Source: Chlorobiaceae bacterium | GTDB taxonomy: Bacteria; Bacteroidota; Chlorobiia; Chlorobiales; Chlorobiaceae | Reading direction: 5' to 3' | Assembly: GCA_013334335.1 (NCBI GenBank) | Contig: JAAXXR010000001.1 | Span: 1-33,687, forward strand | DNA: 33,687 bases | In this document: piece by piece, positions 1 through 9,452 of the stretch | Layout: each line of letters begins with the position of its first letter | Position numbering within the stretch: the first letter of the stretch is position 1 | Notes under the pieces: model-generated | Database searches by the model: none | Seen by the model: the letters and a program-made list of their open reading frames with translations, nothing else | Told to the model about the DNA's origin: nothing | Program-made: the position numbers and the translations under genes

Positions 1-34
1 CTTCACTCTGGCGCCGTCGCCGTCTCAAGTGAAG
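1..34. repeat. Inverted repeat at the left edge
   Basis: CTTCACT at 1-7 is exactly complementary to AGTGAAG at 28-34, and GGCG/CGCC can pair inside the loop, giving a possible hairpin. No T-tract is visible. It could be the edge of a terminator or the end of a structured RNA cut by the window boundary. The rest of 35-189 holds no gene I can support. Confidence 0.3.
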
Positions 35-189
35 GCTCCTAATGTACCACCTCACCTGTCAACTTCCAAACACTATCTCGCTTTTTCCTCCTTTTTCTGG
101 TAAAAAAGACCGGAAATCGAGTTAACGGACGAATTGGACCGGAAAAACGGCGCTTTCCCTGTCCATTTCTTCCATCATGACTACCCGAA

Positions 190-216
190 AACGAAAGCGG
201 CGCCTTCCGGCGCCGC
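190..216 (-). terminator. Probable pyrG terminator
   Basis: GCGGCGCC (197-204) and GGCGCCGC (209-216) form a perfect 8-bp GC stem with a four-base loop. Read on the minus strand the loop is GGAA and the stem is followed by a T-rich stretch (TTTCGTTTTC). It lies 27 bases beyond the pyrG stop codon, where an intrinsic terminator is expected. Confidence 0.6.
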
Positions 217-243
217 ACATGAAAAACCCCCGATGCTCCCGCT

Positions 244-1941
244 TCAGCCCGCGTTCTCGAGCTCCTGTGCGCTCAGGCGAGGCATTTCCACGTCAAGTGA
301 AAGCTGCCGCTTGTCTGCCGCATACGCCTTGGCCGCATGCACGAACCCGCTGAACAGGGGATGCACCTTCTGCACCCTTGACTTCAGCTCCGGATGGAAC
401 TGCACGCCCATGAACCAGCGATGCTCCTTCAACTCGATGATCTCCACAAGGTCACCGTTCGGGGAGGTGCCGGAGAAGATCAATCCCTTCTCCTCGAAGA
501 TCTTCCGGTACTGGTTGTTGAACTCGTAACGATGGCGGTGGCGTTCGTTGATGAGGAATTTCCTGTAGACGTCATACGCCTTCGACTCCTCCCTGAGAAT
601 GCAGGGGTAGCTGCCGAGTCGCATGGTGCCGCCCTTCTCCTTGACCTTCTTCTGGTGCTCCATGAGGTCGATGACCGGAAAGCGGGTGCGCTTGTTGAAT
701 TCGGTCGAGTTGGCCTCCGGCATGCCGCAGACGTTCCTCGCGAACTCGATGGTGGCACACTGCATACCGAGGCAGATGCCGAAAAAGGGGATGTTGTTTT
801 CGCGGGCATACCTGATGAACTGCACCTTGCCCTCGATACCCCGGTCACCGAAACCGGGTGCGACAAGCAGGCCGCTGATACCATCGAGCGTCTTGGCAAA
901 ATTGAACGCAGGGTTCTCGGCATCCTCAGCCCTGAGCAGGCGGACCGAAACCTTGACGTCGTTGTTCGCCCCGGCATGCACGAACGCCTCGATAATGGAC
1001 TTGTAGGCGTCCGGATACTCGGTGTACTTGCCGCAGATGCCGATCGTGATCTCGCCGTCTTTCGGGTGCTTGACCTTTTCGCAGAACTCCCGCCAGTTCT
1101 CGAGATTGGGCTCCCTGAATTTCTTCAGCGCAAGCTTTTTCATGACCCGCAGGTCCAACTGCTCCTTGAGCAGGATGAGCGGGACTTCATAGATCGTCTC
1201 GCAGTCGTTCAACCCGATGACGTCCTGGTCGTGAACGTTGCAGAAATGGCCGACCTTGTTCTTGATCTCCTTCGACAGGGGCTTTTCACTCCTGCAGACC
1301 AGGATATCCGGCTGGATGCCGGTTTCGAGCAGCATCTTGACGCTGTGCTGGGTGGGCTTGGTCTTCAGTTCGCACGCCGCCCTGATATAGGGAACAAAGG
1401 TCAGATGGATGTTCAGGAGGTTGCGTTCGCCAAGCTCAAGCTTGAGCTGGCGCATCGCCTCAAGGAAGGGAAGCGACTCGATATCGCCGATCGTGCCGCC
1501 GATTTCGGTGATGAGCACATCGAGGTTGCCGTTCTTGGCAAGATCGTTCATCTTCTCCTTGATCTCGTCGATGACGTGGGGAACGACCTGTACGGTGCCG
1601 CCGAGGTACTCGCCCCGCCGCTCCTTGTCGATCACCGATTTGTAGACCCTGCCCATCGTCAGGTTCGAGGCCTGCGAGGTCGGCTCGTCAAGGAAGCGCT
1701 CGTAATGGCCAAGATCGAGATCGGTCTCTGCGCCGTCATCGGTCACGTAGACTTCGCCATGCTGGTATGGCGACATGGTGCCCGGATCGACGTTGATATA
1801 CGGATCGTACTTCTGGATGGCGACGCGCAATCCCCGGGACTTGAGGAGCATCCCGAGCGATGCGGAAAGGATGCCCTTCCCGAGTGAGGAGATCACCCCG
1901 CCGGTGACAAAAATATGCTTTACATTCTTCGGGCGCGCCAT
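244..1941 (-). CDS. pyrG: CTP synthase
   Basis: CTP synthase aminates UTP to CTP using ATP and ammonia from glutamine, the last step of de novo pyrimidine nucleotide synthesis. The 565-aa protein has the family's usual length and two domains. The N-terminal amidoligase (about 1-275) begins with the P-loop-like motif [12 protein letters not shown] at 12-23. The C-terminal class I glutamine amidotransferase domain has the nucleophile Cys390 in FFGICLGMQ and a late QFHPE motif supplying the catalytic His and Glu. The start ATG is followed at once by the conserved KHIFVTGG segment, so the start is secure. The gene is last in the minus-strand run, 52 bp after the CDGSH gene, and is followed by a GC hairpin. 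pyrF for the same pathway lies about 13 kb away in this window. Confidence 0.98.
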   Translation of the reverse strand: MARPKNVKHIFVTGGVISSLGKGILSASLGMLLKSRGLRVAIQKYDPYINVDPGTMSPYQHGEVYVTDDGAETDLDLGHYERFLDEPTSQASNLTMGRVYKSVIDKERRGEYLGGTVQVVPHVIDEIKEKMNDLAKNGNLDVLITEIGGTIGDIESLPFLEAMRQLKLELGERNLLNIHLTFVPYIRAACELKTKPTQHSVKMLLETGIQPDILVCRSEKPLSKEIKNKVGHFCNVHDQDVIGLNDCETIYEVPLILLKEQLDLRVMKKLALKKFREPNLENWREFCEKVKHPKDGEITIGICGKYTEYPDAYKSIIEAFVHAGANNDVKVSVRLLRAEDAENPAFNFAKTLDGISGLLVAPGFGDRGIEGKVQFIRYARENNIPFFGICLGMQCATIEFARNVCGMPEANSTEFNKRTRFPVIDLMEHQKKVKEKGGTMRLGSYPCILREESKAYDVYRKFLINERHRHRYEFNNQYRKIFEEKGLIFSGTSPNGDLVEIIELKEHRWFMGVQFHPELKSRVQKVHPLFSGFVHAAKAYAADKRQLSLDVEMPRLSAQELENAG

Positions 1942-1993
1942 ACGTCAAATGATGATATTAAATAGGGAATAGCAAATCCTGTCAGGGAACACC

Positions 1994-2221
1994 TCAGTGT
2001 AATGATTTGTGGGCACCGTCGCAGAAGGGCATTTTTGCGGATTTTCCGCATCCGCAGATCGCCACCTTTCCTGCTTTTTCAATCTCGACCCGGAAAGGGG
2101 AGACGCCGCTGCCGGCATGGCTGCCGTCGCACCAGGGCCAGTTAGCCGACTTGCCGCACGCGCAGTAATACTTCACCCCTTGCTCTTCCTGGATGACGGC
2201 TGGCCTGTTTTCCTTCTGCAT
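1994..2221 (-). CDS. Small double-CDGSH iron-sulfur protein
   Basis: A 75-aa protein made almost entirely of two CDGSH zinc-finger-like motifs. Each has the 3Cys-1His set that binds a [2Fe-2S] cluster in this family: Cys20, Cys22, Cys31, His35 and Cys56, Cys58, Cys67, His71. Known CDGSH proteins (mitoNEET family) are redox-active cluster carriers; the role of short bacterial tandem forms is not settled. I start at the ATG at 2219-2221, which is preceded by AAGGAG seven bases upstream. The longer open frame reaching into gyrA is rejected because its extra residues are arginine/serine-rich shadow sequence. The gene lies 49 bp downstream of gyrA and may be cotranscribed with it. No membrane segment is visible, so it is probably cytosolic. 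Confidence 0.9.
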   Translation of the reverse strand: MQKENRPAVIQEEQGVKYYCACGKSANWPWCDGSHAGSGVSPFRVEIEKAGKVAICGCGKSAKMPFCDGAHKSLH

Positions 2222-2270
2222 GATCGCTCCTTCGTTAGAATAGTTGTGGTGACATCCCGACACGGACCGC

Positions 2271-4754
2271 TCAGAACATGCCGATCTGGCCGTCTTCGTC
2301 CTCGTTGAGAAGTTCCGACGCCGAATCGTCGTCGCTCTTCGGCACCCTGGCCGTCGCCGAGATCTTGTCGCCGGAGTCGAGCTTGATGAGCCTGACACCG
2401 GAGGTGTTTCTGCCAAGGAGGCGGATATCGGACACATGCTGGCGGATCACGATGCCATTGACCGTGATGATGATCAGATCGTCCTCGTCGTTCACATCGA
2501 GCAGCCCGACCAGGCTGCCGATCTTCTCGTGGGCCTTGATGGTGATCACGCCCCGGGCGCCCCGCTTGGTCATGCGGTACTCCTCAACCTTGCTGCGCTT
2601 GCCGTAGCCGTTATCGGTGACGGCGAGCAGTGACGTGTCATTCCGCTTGGAGGTAACCATCGAGATGCAGCGTTCGTCGTCGTCGAGGGTGATGCCTTTG
2701 ACGCCGACCGTATCGCGTCCCTGAGAACGGACCTCCGACTCCGGGAACCGGACAGCATATCCGGAGCTCTTGGCAAGAATGATCTGGTGGTCGCCATCAG
2801 TGAGACGGGCCTCGATCAGCTCGTCGCCCTCCTCGATCTTGATGGCTGCGATGCCGGTCCGTCGAGGATTGGAGTACTGCTGAAGGTCGGTTTTCTTGAC
2901 GATACCCCTGGCCGTCGCCATGATGATGTAGTGGGGATCGTCGAAGTTCCTGATGTTGATGTAGGTCTTGATCTTCTCGCCGGAGGGAAGTTCCATGATA
3001 TTGGCCAGCGAACGGCCCCGTGCAGAACGGCTCGCCTCCGGGATCTCGTACACCTTGAGCCAATGGCAGCGACCTGCGGTGGTGAAGAACAGGATGTAGT
3101 TGTGCGTGGAGGCGATGAACATGTGCTCCACGAAGTCGTCAAGTTTGGCCTGGGCGCCCGCGACACCCCTGCCACCGCGATGCTGGCGACGATAGCCTGA
3201 AACCGGAAAGCGCTTGATGAAACCGTCGTGCGTGATCGTGATGACCACATCCTCCTGTGCGATCATGTCCTCGATCGAAAAGTCGCCTTCATGTGGACGG
3301 AGCTCGGTGCGGCGCTCGTCGCCGTAGACCTCTCCGACCTTCAGGAGCTCGTCCTTGATGATCTGCATCTGTTTTGAGGGACTTGCGAGGATTGACTTGA
3401 GCTCTTCGATGAGGGCGAGGGTCTCCTTGTACTCGGCTTCGATCTTCTGGCGTTCCATGCCGGTCAGGCGCTGCAGGCGCATCTCAAGAATCGCCTTGGA
3501 CTGGATCTCGGTCAGCCCGAACCGCTCCATCAGCCGATCCTGTGCGGTCGGCGTGTCGGGAGACTGACGGATGGTGGTGATGACCTCGTCGAGGTTGTCG
3601 AGGCAGATCTTGAGTCCTTCGAGGATATGGGCGCGCTTTTCGGCAGCCCTGAGGTCGAACTGGGTGCGCCGCAGCACAATTTCGTTGCGGTGCTTGATAT
3701 AGTACTCCATCATCTCCTTGAGGTTCAGCACGCGTGGCACGCCGTCGACCAGTGCCAGCATGATCACCCCGAAGGTGTCCTGCATCGGAGTATGCTTGTA
3801 GAGATTGTTCAGCACCACCTTGGCCACCGCATCCCGCTTCAGCTCGATGACCAGACGCATACCATCGCGGTCCGACTCATCGCGGATGTCGGCGATGCCT
3901 TCGATCTTCTTGTCATGCACCAGCTCGACGATCTTTTCGATCAGACGAACCTTGTTGACCTGGTAGGGAAGCTCGGTGACGACGATCGATTCGCGGCCGT
4001 TCTTCTGGGTCACCTCAACCAGGGCCCTGGCGCGGATGATCACCTTGCCTCGTCCGGTCAGGTGCGCCTGGCGGACCCCCTCGTAGCCATAGATGATGCC
4101 TCCGGTGGGGAAGTCAGGTGCGGTGACCAGCTTCATCAGGTCGGTGATCTCGATCTCAGGATTCTCAATGATCGCGATGAGGCCGCTAATGATCTCCCGC
4201 ATGTTGTGCGGCGGAATATTGGTGGCCATGCCGACCGCGATACCCGATGCACCGTTGACCAGCAGGTTGGGGATCGCCGATGGCATCACCGTCGGCTCTT
4301 CGAGCGAATCGTCGAAGTTCAACGAAAAATCAACGGTCTCCTTGTCGAGATCCTTCAGCATCTCAGCCGCGATGGCCTTCATGCGGACCTCCGTATATCG
4401 CATGGCCGCAGGCGAGTCGCCGTCGACCGATCCGAAGTTTCCCTGTCCGTCGATCAGCGGATAGCGGAGCGAAAAGTCCTGCACCATCCGGACAAGGCTG
4501 TCATAGACGGCCGTGTCCCCATGGGGATGATATTTACCGAGCACCTCACCGACGATACGTGCAGACTTCTTGTGGGGCTTGCCGGCCTGGAGGCCGAGTT
4601 CGTGCATGCCGTACAGCACCCTGCGGTGCACCGGCTTGAGCCCGTCGCGAACATCGGGAAGCGCACGACTGACGATGACCGACATTGAATAATCGAGATA
4701 GGAATCCCGCATTTCCTCTTCAATGCTGATCGGCAATATTTTTTCGCGCTGCAT
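2271..4754 (-). CDS. gyrA: DNA gyrase subunit A
   Basis: GyrA is the DNA-cleaving and rejoining subunit of gyrase, which introduces negative supercoils together with GyrB. The 827-aa protein has the breakage-reunion domain, with catalytic Tyr120 in [10 protein letters not shown], and a C-terminal beta-pinwheel domain. The GyrA box at 524-530 (QHRGGRG) begins the pinwheel and separates true GyrA from ParC. The tail is acidic ([16 protein letters not shown]), as in many GyrAs where it tunes wrapping. In the quinolone-resistance region the position equivalent to E. coli Ser83 is Thr81 and that of Asp87 is Asp85. An AGGA lies about ten bases before the ATG. It is separated by 114 bp from rsfS upstream, so it probably has its own promoter, although I could not identify one. 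Confidence 0.97.
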   Translation of the reverse strand: MQREKILPISIEEEMRDSYLDYSMSVIVSRALPDVRDGLKPVHRRVLYGMHELGLQAGKPHKKSARIVGEVLGKYHPHGDTAVYDSLVRMVQDFSLRYPLIDGQGNFGSVDGDSPAAMRYTEVRMKAIAAEMLKDLDKETVDFSLNFDDSLEEPTVMPSAIPNLLVNGASGIAVGMATNIPPHNMREIISGLIAIIENPEIEITDLMKLVTAPDFPTGGIIYGYEGVRQAHLTGRGKVIIRARALVEVTQKNGRESIVVTELPYQVNKVRLIEKIVELVHDKKIEGIADIRDESDRDGMRLVIELKRDAVAKVVLNNLYKHTPMQDTFGVIMLALVDGVPRVLNLKEMMEYYIKHRNEIVLRRTQFDLRAAEKRAHILEGLKICLDNLDEVITTIRQSPDTPTAQDRLMERFGLTEIQSKAILEMRLQRLTGMERQKIEAEYKETLALIEELKSILASPSKQMQIIKDELLKVGEVYGDERRTELRPHEGDFSIEDMIAQEDVVITITHDGFIKRFPVSGYRRQHRGGRGVAGAQAKLDDFVEHMFIASTHNYILFFTTAGRCHWLKVYEIPEASRSARGRSLANIMELPSGEKIKTYINIRNFDDPHYIIMATARGIVKKTDLQQYSNPRRTGIAAIKIEEGDELIEARLTDGDHQIILAKSSGYAVRFPESEVRSQGRDTVGVKGITLDDDERCISMVTSKRNDTSLLAVTDNGYGKRSKVEEYRMTKRGARGVITIKAHEKIGSLVGLLDVNDEDDLIIITVNGIVIRQHVSDIRLLGRNTSGVRLIKLDSGDKISATARVPKSDDDSASELLNEDEDGQIGMF

Positions 4755-4868
4755 AATTGACGTCCTGACTTTGAATTACCATTGAATGACAACGGCATAA
4801 TGTATGAAATAGCTGCTAAAAGGTAAAGCTCGGGACCATCCTGAAACAGGGGTGCACCTGGCTCTACG

Positions 4869-5306
4869 TCAAGGCTCCGGATCCACCTCCGGGGCGGTCG
4901 GCGACGGCTCGACGACACGGGTGACCGGAGCATCGGACCAGAGCGATTCGAGATCATAGAAACGGCGCTCGTCGGGCTGAAAGATATGGACGACCACATC
5001 GACATAATCGAGCAGGATCCAGTGCAACGTATTGAGACCTTCGATGTGCATCGGACGCTCTCCGTCCACCTTCAGCTCATCGACGATGTGTTCGGCGACA
5101 GCCTTGGCCTTGCGCTCGGAGTCGGCCGTGATAATCACAAAATAATCGGTGACGGTGGTCAGCCCGCGGAGATCGAGAATCTTGACGTCTTCGCCTTTCT
5201 TATCGAGCGACAATTCGGCAGCGCGCCTTGCCAGCAGCTCGCTATCAGACACTTCACGGGCCTCATGGGTGACAGGAACCTGTTGTTCCGGAATGGGCAT
5301 AAACAT
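4869..5306 (-). CDS. rsfS: Ribosome silencing factor RsfS
   Basis: RsfS (Iojap/DUF143 family) binds ribosomal protein uL14 on the large subunit and blocks joining with the small subunit during starvation. The conserved core is complete: [18 protein letters not shown], then [16 protein letters not shown], then the [22 protein letters not shown] region with the characteristic HIF and FYDLE. The C-terminus carries an extra acidic, proline-rich tail. The start is uncertain. I give the ATG at 5304-5306 (145 aa); an in-frame ATG lies two codons later, and the frame stays open upstream to TTG/ATG at 5357/5354. No strong ribosome site marks any of them. It sits 63 bp downstream of tsaB. Confidence 0.9.
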   Translation of the reverse strand: MFMPIPEQQVPVTHEAREVSDSELLARRAAELSLDKKGEDVKILDLRGLTTVTDYFVIITADSERKAKAVAEHIVDELKVDGERPMHIEGLNTLHWILLDYVDVVVHIFQPDERRFYDLESLWSDAPVTRVVEPSPTAPEVDPEP

Positions 5307-5369
5307 CCGTTTTAATGGTAAAAAATCCTTGCTGCGGGAACGGTTCCCGCGCATCAATATAAGAATGAT

Positions 5370-6050
5370 TCACTGTTTTTTCTGTAACGGAACAAAGATT
5401 TGACGATAGTCCGGAGAGGCCTCGGCGAGTGATGCGGCCCGCCCGTTCACCAGCACCTGTTCGGCCATATCCAGCAGGCTTGACGCCGTGAAAAACGTGG
5501 CGTCAAGGGCGCCAGAAGAGAGCTCTGAAGCCAGGGACTCGAGCCCGGAAAGATCCCTGACCGTAACGGAAAAATCGCCGGCGAAAGGTTTCAGACGGAC
5601 GACGAGCTCAGCAGCCATTTCACGGCCGTGCCCAATCTCCTCGAGAGCACAGGACGCTGCCGGCCGCAGGTATATCGCATAGAAATACTCCCCGGGGCGG
5701 GATGGAATAAGCGGAACAATGCAGGTTGCCTCGGTGCGGTTGCATGCTGCGGCGGCCATGGCGTGGAGCGTCGGGATCGGGACTAGCGGGCAGCCTGCCC
5801 CGTACGCGATCCCCTTGGCCGCAGACATGCCGATGCGAAGTGCCGTGAACGAACCAGGTCCGGCGGAGACCGCCACGCCGTCGAGCTCGGCCGGCACGAG
5901 CCCGGCATCACCCATGGCCTGCACGACCAGCGGCAGGATTGCCTCGGCCGCTTTCTGCCAATCCGTGCTTGCACGCTCGACAATCCTGTTTCCGTTTTTC
6001 ACCGCGACAGCGGCAAGCTGGTGCGTACACTCGATGGCAAGTAGGTTCAT
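5370..6050 (-). CDS. tsaB: tRNA threonylcarbamoyladenosine synthesis protein TsaB
   Basis: TsaB is the scaffold of the TsaB-TsaD-TsaE complex that makes the t6A modification at position 37 of ANN-decoding tRNAs. The 226-aa protein opens with the ASKHA-fold signature MNLLAIECTHQLAAVAV and carries the conserved segment GVAVSAGPGSFTALRIGMSAAKGIA, which is diagnostic for the family. I chose the ATG at 6050 because homology begins exactly there. An AAGGAG lies 14 bases upstream, which is somewhat far; the 15 extra residues of the longer frame look like noise. The partner tsaE lies just upstream. tsaD is not in this window. Confidence 0.94.
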   Translation of the reverse strand: MNLLAIECTHQLAAVAVKNGNRIVERASTDWQKAAEAILPLVVQAMGDAGLVPAELDGVAVSAGPGSFTALRIGMSAAKGIAYGAGCPLVPIPTLHAMAAAACNRTEATCIVPLIPSRPGEYFYAIYLRPAASCALEEIGHGREMAAELVVRLKPFAGDFSVTVRDLSGLESLASELSSGALDATFFTASSLLDMAEQVLVNGRAASLAEASPDYRQIFVPLQKKQ

Positions 6051-6072
6051 CGTTCTTTCAGTCTCTCCTTCC

Positions 6073-6092
6073 CCCCGGGTTGAAACCCGGGG
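6073..6092. repeat. Perfect hairpin between tsaE and tsaB
   Basis: CCCCGGGT (6073-6080) and ACCCGGGG (6085-6092) form a perfect 8-bp stem around a TGAA loop, about 20 bases upstream of the tsaB start. No T-tract follows on either strand, so it is not an obvious terminator. It may be an mRNA-processing or stability element within the tsaE-tsaB transcript, or a short dispersed repeat. On the minus strand the tsaB ribosome site AAGGAG follows within a few bases. Confidence 0.5.
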
Positions 6093-6159
6093 CAATTAAA
6101 TGTACGATGATTGTATTTCGTGTATTTCGGAGGGTCGACACCCGCTTGAAGACCTCCAG

Positions 6160-6594
6160 TCAACATGGCGTAATGGTAATCTTCCTCTGCCCCTCGCCGG
6201 TGATGCCGAGCGACACCCTTCGGGTATACCGCCGGTCATAGGAAGGGAACTTTTCTCCCCATTCGACGACCGAGATGAATGGCCCGGAAAGGTACTCTTC
6301 GAACCCTGTCGACTCAAGCTCCTTTTCAGATCCGAGACGGTAAAGATCGAAATGGTGCAGTTCGACCGGCTGTCCGCCCAGACTCCCCTCATAGATATTG
6401 AGCAGCGAAAAGGTGGGACTCGACAGTTGTTCATCGCAACAGAACACCTCCGTGATACCCCGCATGAACTCAGTCTTGCCCGCTCCGAGTGGCCCGGAGA
6501 GGCAAACGGCATCACCAGGCCGCAACCCGACGGCGAACCGTCGGGCATACTCGCGGGTCTGTTCGGCTGAGCTTGAAAGATACTCCCCCCTCAT
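6160..6594 (-). CDS. tsaE: tRNA t6A synthesis ATPase TsaE
   Basis: TsaE is the P-loop ATPase that drives turnover of the TsaB-TsaD complex in t6A tRNA modification. The 144-aa length is typical. The Walker A motif GPLGAGKT is at residues 34-41. It is followed by the family segments [13 protein letters not shown] and HHFDLYRL (about residue 78 onward), and then by VVEWGEKFP. The start ATG overlaps the stop codon of the upstream DUF1015 gene by four bases (ATGA, 6591-6594), a sign of translational coupling. tsaB follows 109 bp downstream, so two members of one enzyme complex probably share a transcript. Confidence 0.95.
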   Translation of the reverse strand: MRGEYLSSSAEQTREYARRFAVGLRPGDAVCLSGPLGAGKTEFMRGITEVFCCDEQLSSPTFSLLNIYEGSLGGQPVELHHFDLYRLGSEKELESTGFEEYLSGPFISVVEWGEKFPSYDRRYTRRVSLGITGEGQRKITITPC

Positions 6595-7880
6595 GCACTC
6601 CCCTCCAGGGAACGGAACACCAGTCCGGTCATGATTTTGGGATAGAACCAGGTCGATTTCTGGGGCATCACCTCGCCGGAACCAGCGACCTCGATGACAT
6701 CCTCAACCCTCGTGGGCTTGAGCACGATACCCAGCTGCACCGCGCCCGACCCGACCGCGTCGAAAACCTCCTGCTCGTTTTTCACATAGGCAAGGTTGCT
6801 CTCCCTGGCTGTCGCTTCCGGCGTAATCCCCAGTATCTGGCCGAGCACAAGATCGTGCAACACCACGACCGGCAGTTTCCCGAGCGGCCCGGACACCGGC
6901 GAGGAAAGCACATTCTCCGGCTTGCAGTCCAGCGTGATCCCCAGGATCAGGTTGGGGAGCACGATACCGTAGGCGACACACCGGGGGCACCCGGCGAGAA
7001 AATCGTCCAGAGCCTTACGGCCTGGAAGCTCCCATACGGTAAAGCAGCGATCGAGTTTCGAGACAAACGCGTGGGCGTCGAACTCCGGCAGGTTACGCAC
7101 CAATCGATGGATCGGCAGGATGAGCAGCCCTTCGTCATGGATATTCGACAGATAGGCAAGGATATAATTGTATGGTTCCTGTCCGGTATGGGCCGGGTTG
7201 GCGGCCGCACGCTCGTTGCGGTAGGCCACGCCAGTCTCGTAGCGATGATGTCCGTCGGCGATATAGACCTTGAGCCCGGCGAGCGTCGACTGGAACTGTC
7301 CCGTCAGCCCGGGATCGGTAATTCGCCACAAGCGGTTTCGCACCCCCTGGAACTCGGCATCAACAATCGGCTCATGCGTGCTGGCAAAGTTCCGGGCCAC
7401 CGTCTCGGCGCGCAAAGACTCGTCTGCGTACAGGCCGAAAATACTGCTGAGGTTTGCACTTGTCTTTCTGAACATGTTCAGCCGATCCGCCTTCGGCCCC
7501 GAAAGGGTCCGCTCATGGGGCAGCACCTGCCGCTCGGCGACATCGTAGAGGCGGAGCGCCGCAAAGAACCCCCATCGCGTATGCTCAATCCCCTGCTCGT
7601 CCGTGAAGGTCTGCGCACAGGGATAGATCGCCGGCTCGCCGTCCTCTTCCAGAACTCCTTCCGCAAGCCACTCATGGAGCCTTCCGGCAGCAGCAGCGTA
7701 GGGGTCGGCCTCCATAGGCAGCTCCATCCGGACAGCATTGTACGGGGATGCGTCATACAGCTTCTGCTGCACGACGGGCGGAATGGCGTCATACGGAGGA
7801 CAGATCAAACGGGAAGCTTCCCCGATGACCCCGGGTCCATAGACAATCCCTCTGAACGGCACGATTTCAGGCATGGGCAT
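6591..7880 (-). CDS. DUF1015 family protein
   Basis: A 429-aa protein of the DUF1015 family, recognisable from the N-terminal [10 protein letters not shown] and CPPYDAIPP motifs, NAVRMELP, and the central [12 protein letters not shown] motif with paired histidines that looks like an active site. I recall that a DUF1015 member from Thermotoga was reported as an ATP-dependent L-serine kinase; whether that applies here is an inference. No signal peptide or membrane segment is evident, so it is likely cytosolic. Met1 and Met3 are both possible starts. It lies 11 bp after scpA and overlaps tsaE by 4 bp, so the three genes are probably one operon. Confidence 0.88.
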   Translation of the reverse strand: MPMPEIVPFRGIVYGPGVIGEASRLICPPYDAIPPVVQQKLYDASPYNAVRMELPMEADPYAAAAGRLHEWLAEGVLEEDGEPAIYPCAQTFTDEQGIEHTRWGFFAALRLYDVAERQVLPHERTLSGPKADRLNMFRKTSANLSSIFGLYADESLRAETVARNFASTHEPIVDAEFQGVRNRLWRITDPGLTGQFQSTLAGLKVYIADGHHRYETGVAYRNERAAANPAHTGQEPYNYILAYLSNIHDEGLLILPIHRLVRNLPEFDAHAFVSKLDRCFTVWELPGRKALDDFLAGCPRCVAYGIVLPNLILGITLDCKPENVLSSPVSGPLGKLPVVVLHDLVLGQILGITPEATARESNLAYVKNEQEVFDAVGSGAVQLGIVLKPTRVEDVIEVAGSGEVMPQKSTWFYPKIMTGLVFRSLEGSA

Positions 7881-7891
7881 TCATGGTTAAA

Positions 7892-8620
7892 TTATTCGAC
7901 AGGTTCTCGCTGTGAAATCCAGAAATCGTTGTAGCCATCCTTGACGACAACGACGATCCTCCTGTTCCGGCAGAGCTCGAGCACCGCGAGGAACGTCACC
8001 ACCATCACGATCACCTCACGGCAACCATCGAAAAGAGAGCTGAAGGAAACCTGCACCCGGCGACCCAGGCGCGCAAGGATCATTGCGGACTGCTGATCCA
8101 CCGTCACCGGTGCATCCGAAACGTTCTGCGTACGGATCTTGGGCATGTTGTCCATCACCGACTGATAGGCTTGCATCAGGTGATAGAGCGTCGGGCGGTT
8201 GACAGGCTCGTCCATCTCGTCGATCACCTCTGGCTCGAACTCCTCATAAAACCCGGCGGGAAACATCCTCGCCCTGCTGATTGCCATGAGTTCGAGCTCT
8301 TCGGAACCCTCCTTGATCCGTTTATACTCAAGCAGCCGCTGAACCAGCTCGGTACGGGGATCAAACTCGCCCTCTTCGACAGCCTCGGCGTCCTGGCGAG
8401 GCAACAGCATTCGCGCCTTGATGCTCATCAGCATCGAGGCCATATAGATGAATTCGGCCGCCACCTCAATGTTGAGGTTTTGCATGGCCCTGGTATAAGA
8501 AATGAAATCTCCGGTGATCTTCGAGATGGGAATGTTGTAGATGTCGAGCTCATCCCGCCTTATGAAAAAAAGGAGCAGGTCGAGTGGTCCTTCGAACTCT
8601 TCGAGACTGATTCGGAACAT
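7892..8620 (-). CDS. scpA: Segregation and condensation protein A
   Basis: ScpA is the kleisin subunit that bridges SMC heads and, with ScpB, forms the bacterial condensin that compacts and segregates chromosomes. The 242-aa protein starts with the family signature FEGPLDLLLFFIRRDELDIYNIPI and continues with EFIYMASMLMSIKARMLLP. It has a variable acidic middle and a C-terminal winged-helix region (VSFSSLFDGCREVIVMVVTFLAVLEL) that would contact the SMC head. The start is fixed by the MFRISLEEFEGPLD context. It is the first gene of the minus-strand run, divergent from the TPR gene across about 200 bp. scpB and smc are not in the window. Confidence 0.96.
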   Translation of the reverse strand: MFRISLEEFEGPLDLLLFFIRRDELDIYNIPISKITGDFISYTRAMQNLNIEVAAEFIYMASMLMSIKARMLLPRQDAEAVEEGEFDPRTELVQRLLEYKRIKEGSEELELMAISRARMFPAGFYEEFEPEVIDEMDEPVNRPTLYHLMQAYQSVMDNMPKIRTQNVSDAPVTVDQQSAMILARLGRRVQVSFSSLFDGCREVIVMVVTFLAVLELCRNRRIVVVVKDGYNDFWISQREPVE

Positions 8621-8750
8621 TCAGGCCCTGCGGATTAAAAGATTTTGGGGCATTGACCGGATCCCGGCCCGATACCGGCTACATTACCAGCGCTGCCGGT
8701 ACGGAAACATCATTTTTCAAGGTACAGACTTTCCGTTTAATTTTTTGAGC

Positions 8751-8760
8751 ACCGATCGGT
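8751..8760. promoter_or_regulatory. Palindrome in the scpA / TPR divergent spacer
   Basis: ACCGATCGGT is a perfect 10-bp palindrome flanked by T-rich sequence. A poor TTGAGC...TATCAT promoter-like pair with a 15-bp spacer surrounds it on the plus strand. It could be a repressor site for the TPR gene, but a 10-bp palindrome is weak evidence. Confidence 0.2.
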
Positions 8761-8822
8761 ATTTTTATCATGAAACCCGACGGCCATTCCCGGCCTTCCC
8801 GAATCCTCTAATGGCCCCCCCC

Positions 8823-9374
8823 ATGAAGCGCCTTGCGACCTCTTTCGCACTTGCCCTTGCAGGCCTTGCCCTTGCCGGTGACCCGTGCATTGCCGACTCC
8901 GCCAACTCCTGGTACAGTTCCGGGTTCACGATGCACCGGTCCGGAGAGCTGAAAGAAGCCGTACGGATGTACTCGAAAGCGATTGAAATCGACGCCCAAT
9001 TCGTCATGGCCTACCAGATGCGGGCTGCCGCCTGGCAGAGCATGCACAATTTTTCCAAGGCCATTGACGACTACACCACGGTCATCACCATCGGCGAACC
9101 TTCCTTCAGAGCTGTCGGATACCTGAACCGCGGCATCGTCAAGAACATGGAGGGACGCTACTCGGAAGCCATTCCAGATTTCGATCTGGCCATATCCATG
9201 GACAAGAAAATGGGTCCGGCATACTTTCATCGCGCAATCGCCCGGAGCAAGATGGGTGACACGACCGGCAACCTCGACGACTTCAGGCAGGCGGCGCGCC
9301 TCGGGGACCCCGAAGCGGAGCGAGTACTTGACCTGAGCACTCCCGGCTGGCGGCAAATCAGGCCTCCGCAATAG
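8823..9374 (+). CDS. Exported TPR-repeat protein
   Basis: A 183-aa protein with an N-terminal signal peptide (MKR, then the hydrophobic run LATSFALALAGLALA), so probably periplasmic. Four tetratricopeptide-like helical hairpins follow, at about 29-62, 63-96, 97-130 and 131-164. They show the usual spacing and residues such as EAVRMYSKAIEID and EAIPDFDLAISMD. TPR proteins are scaffolds for protein-protein contacts; no enzymatic motif is visible. I start at the ATG at 8823 because it gives a proper signal peptide; an ATG four codons upstream (8811) is also possible. The gene is monocistronic, divergent from scpA and convergent with glnB, and a shared terminator follows. Confidence 0.85.
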   Translation: MKRLATSFALALAGLALAGDPCIADSANSWYSSGFTMHRSGELKEAVRMYSKAIEIDAQFVMAYQMRAAAWQSMHNFSKAIDDYTTVITIGEPSFRAVGYLNRGIVKNMEGRYSEAIPDFDLAISMDKKMGPAYFHRAIARSKMGDTTGNLDDFRQAARLGDPEAERVLDLSTPGWRQIRPPQ

Positions 9375-9385
9375 CGACAGGCAAC

Positions 9386-9417
9386 AAAAAAAGGCAGGGA
9401 GCGACTCCTGCCTTTTT
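9386..9417. terminator. Bidirectional terminator between the TPR gene and glnB
   Basis: An A-tract, AGGCAGG, a short loop, CCTGCCT and a T-tract form an A/T-flanked stem that works on both strands. It lies 11 bases after the TPR stop codon (+) and 35 bases after the glnB stop (-). Both convergent genes end here, so it is a classic shared intrinsic terminator. Confidence 0.85.
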
Positions 9418-9452
9418 CTGTTTCGAGACCTTCCGGCTGACGCCGACGGTAA

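Noticed and set aside
394-1887. 497-codon plus-strand open frame opposite pyrG
   Set aside because: It is the antisense shadow of a GC-rich, strongly conserved pyrG. Its translation has no recognisable motif and shadow-like composition.
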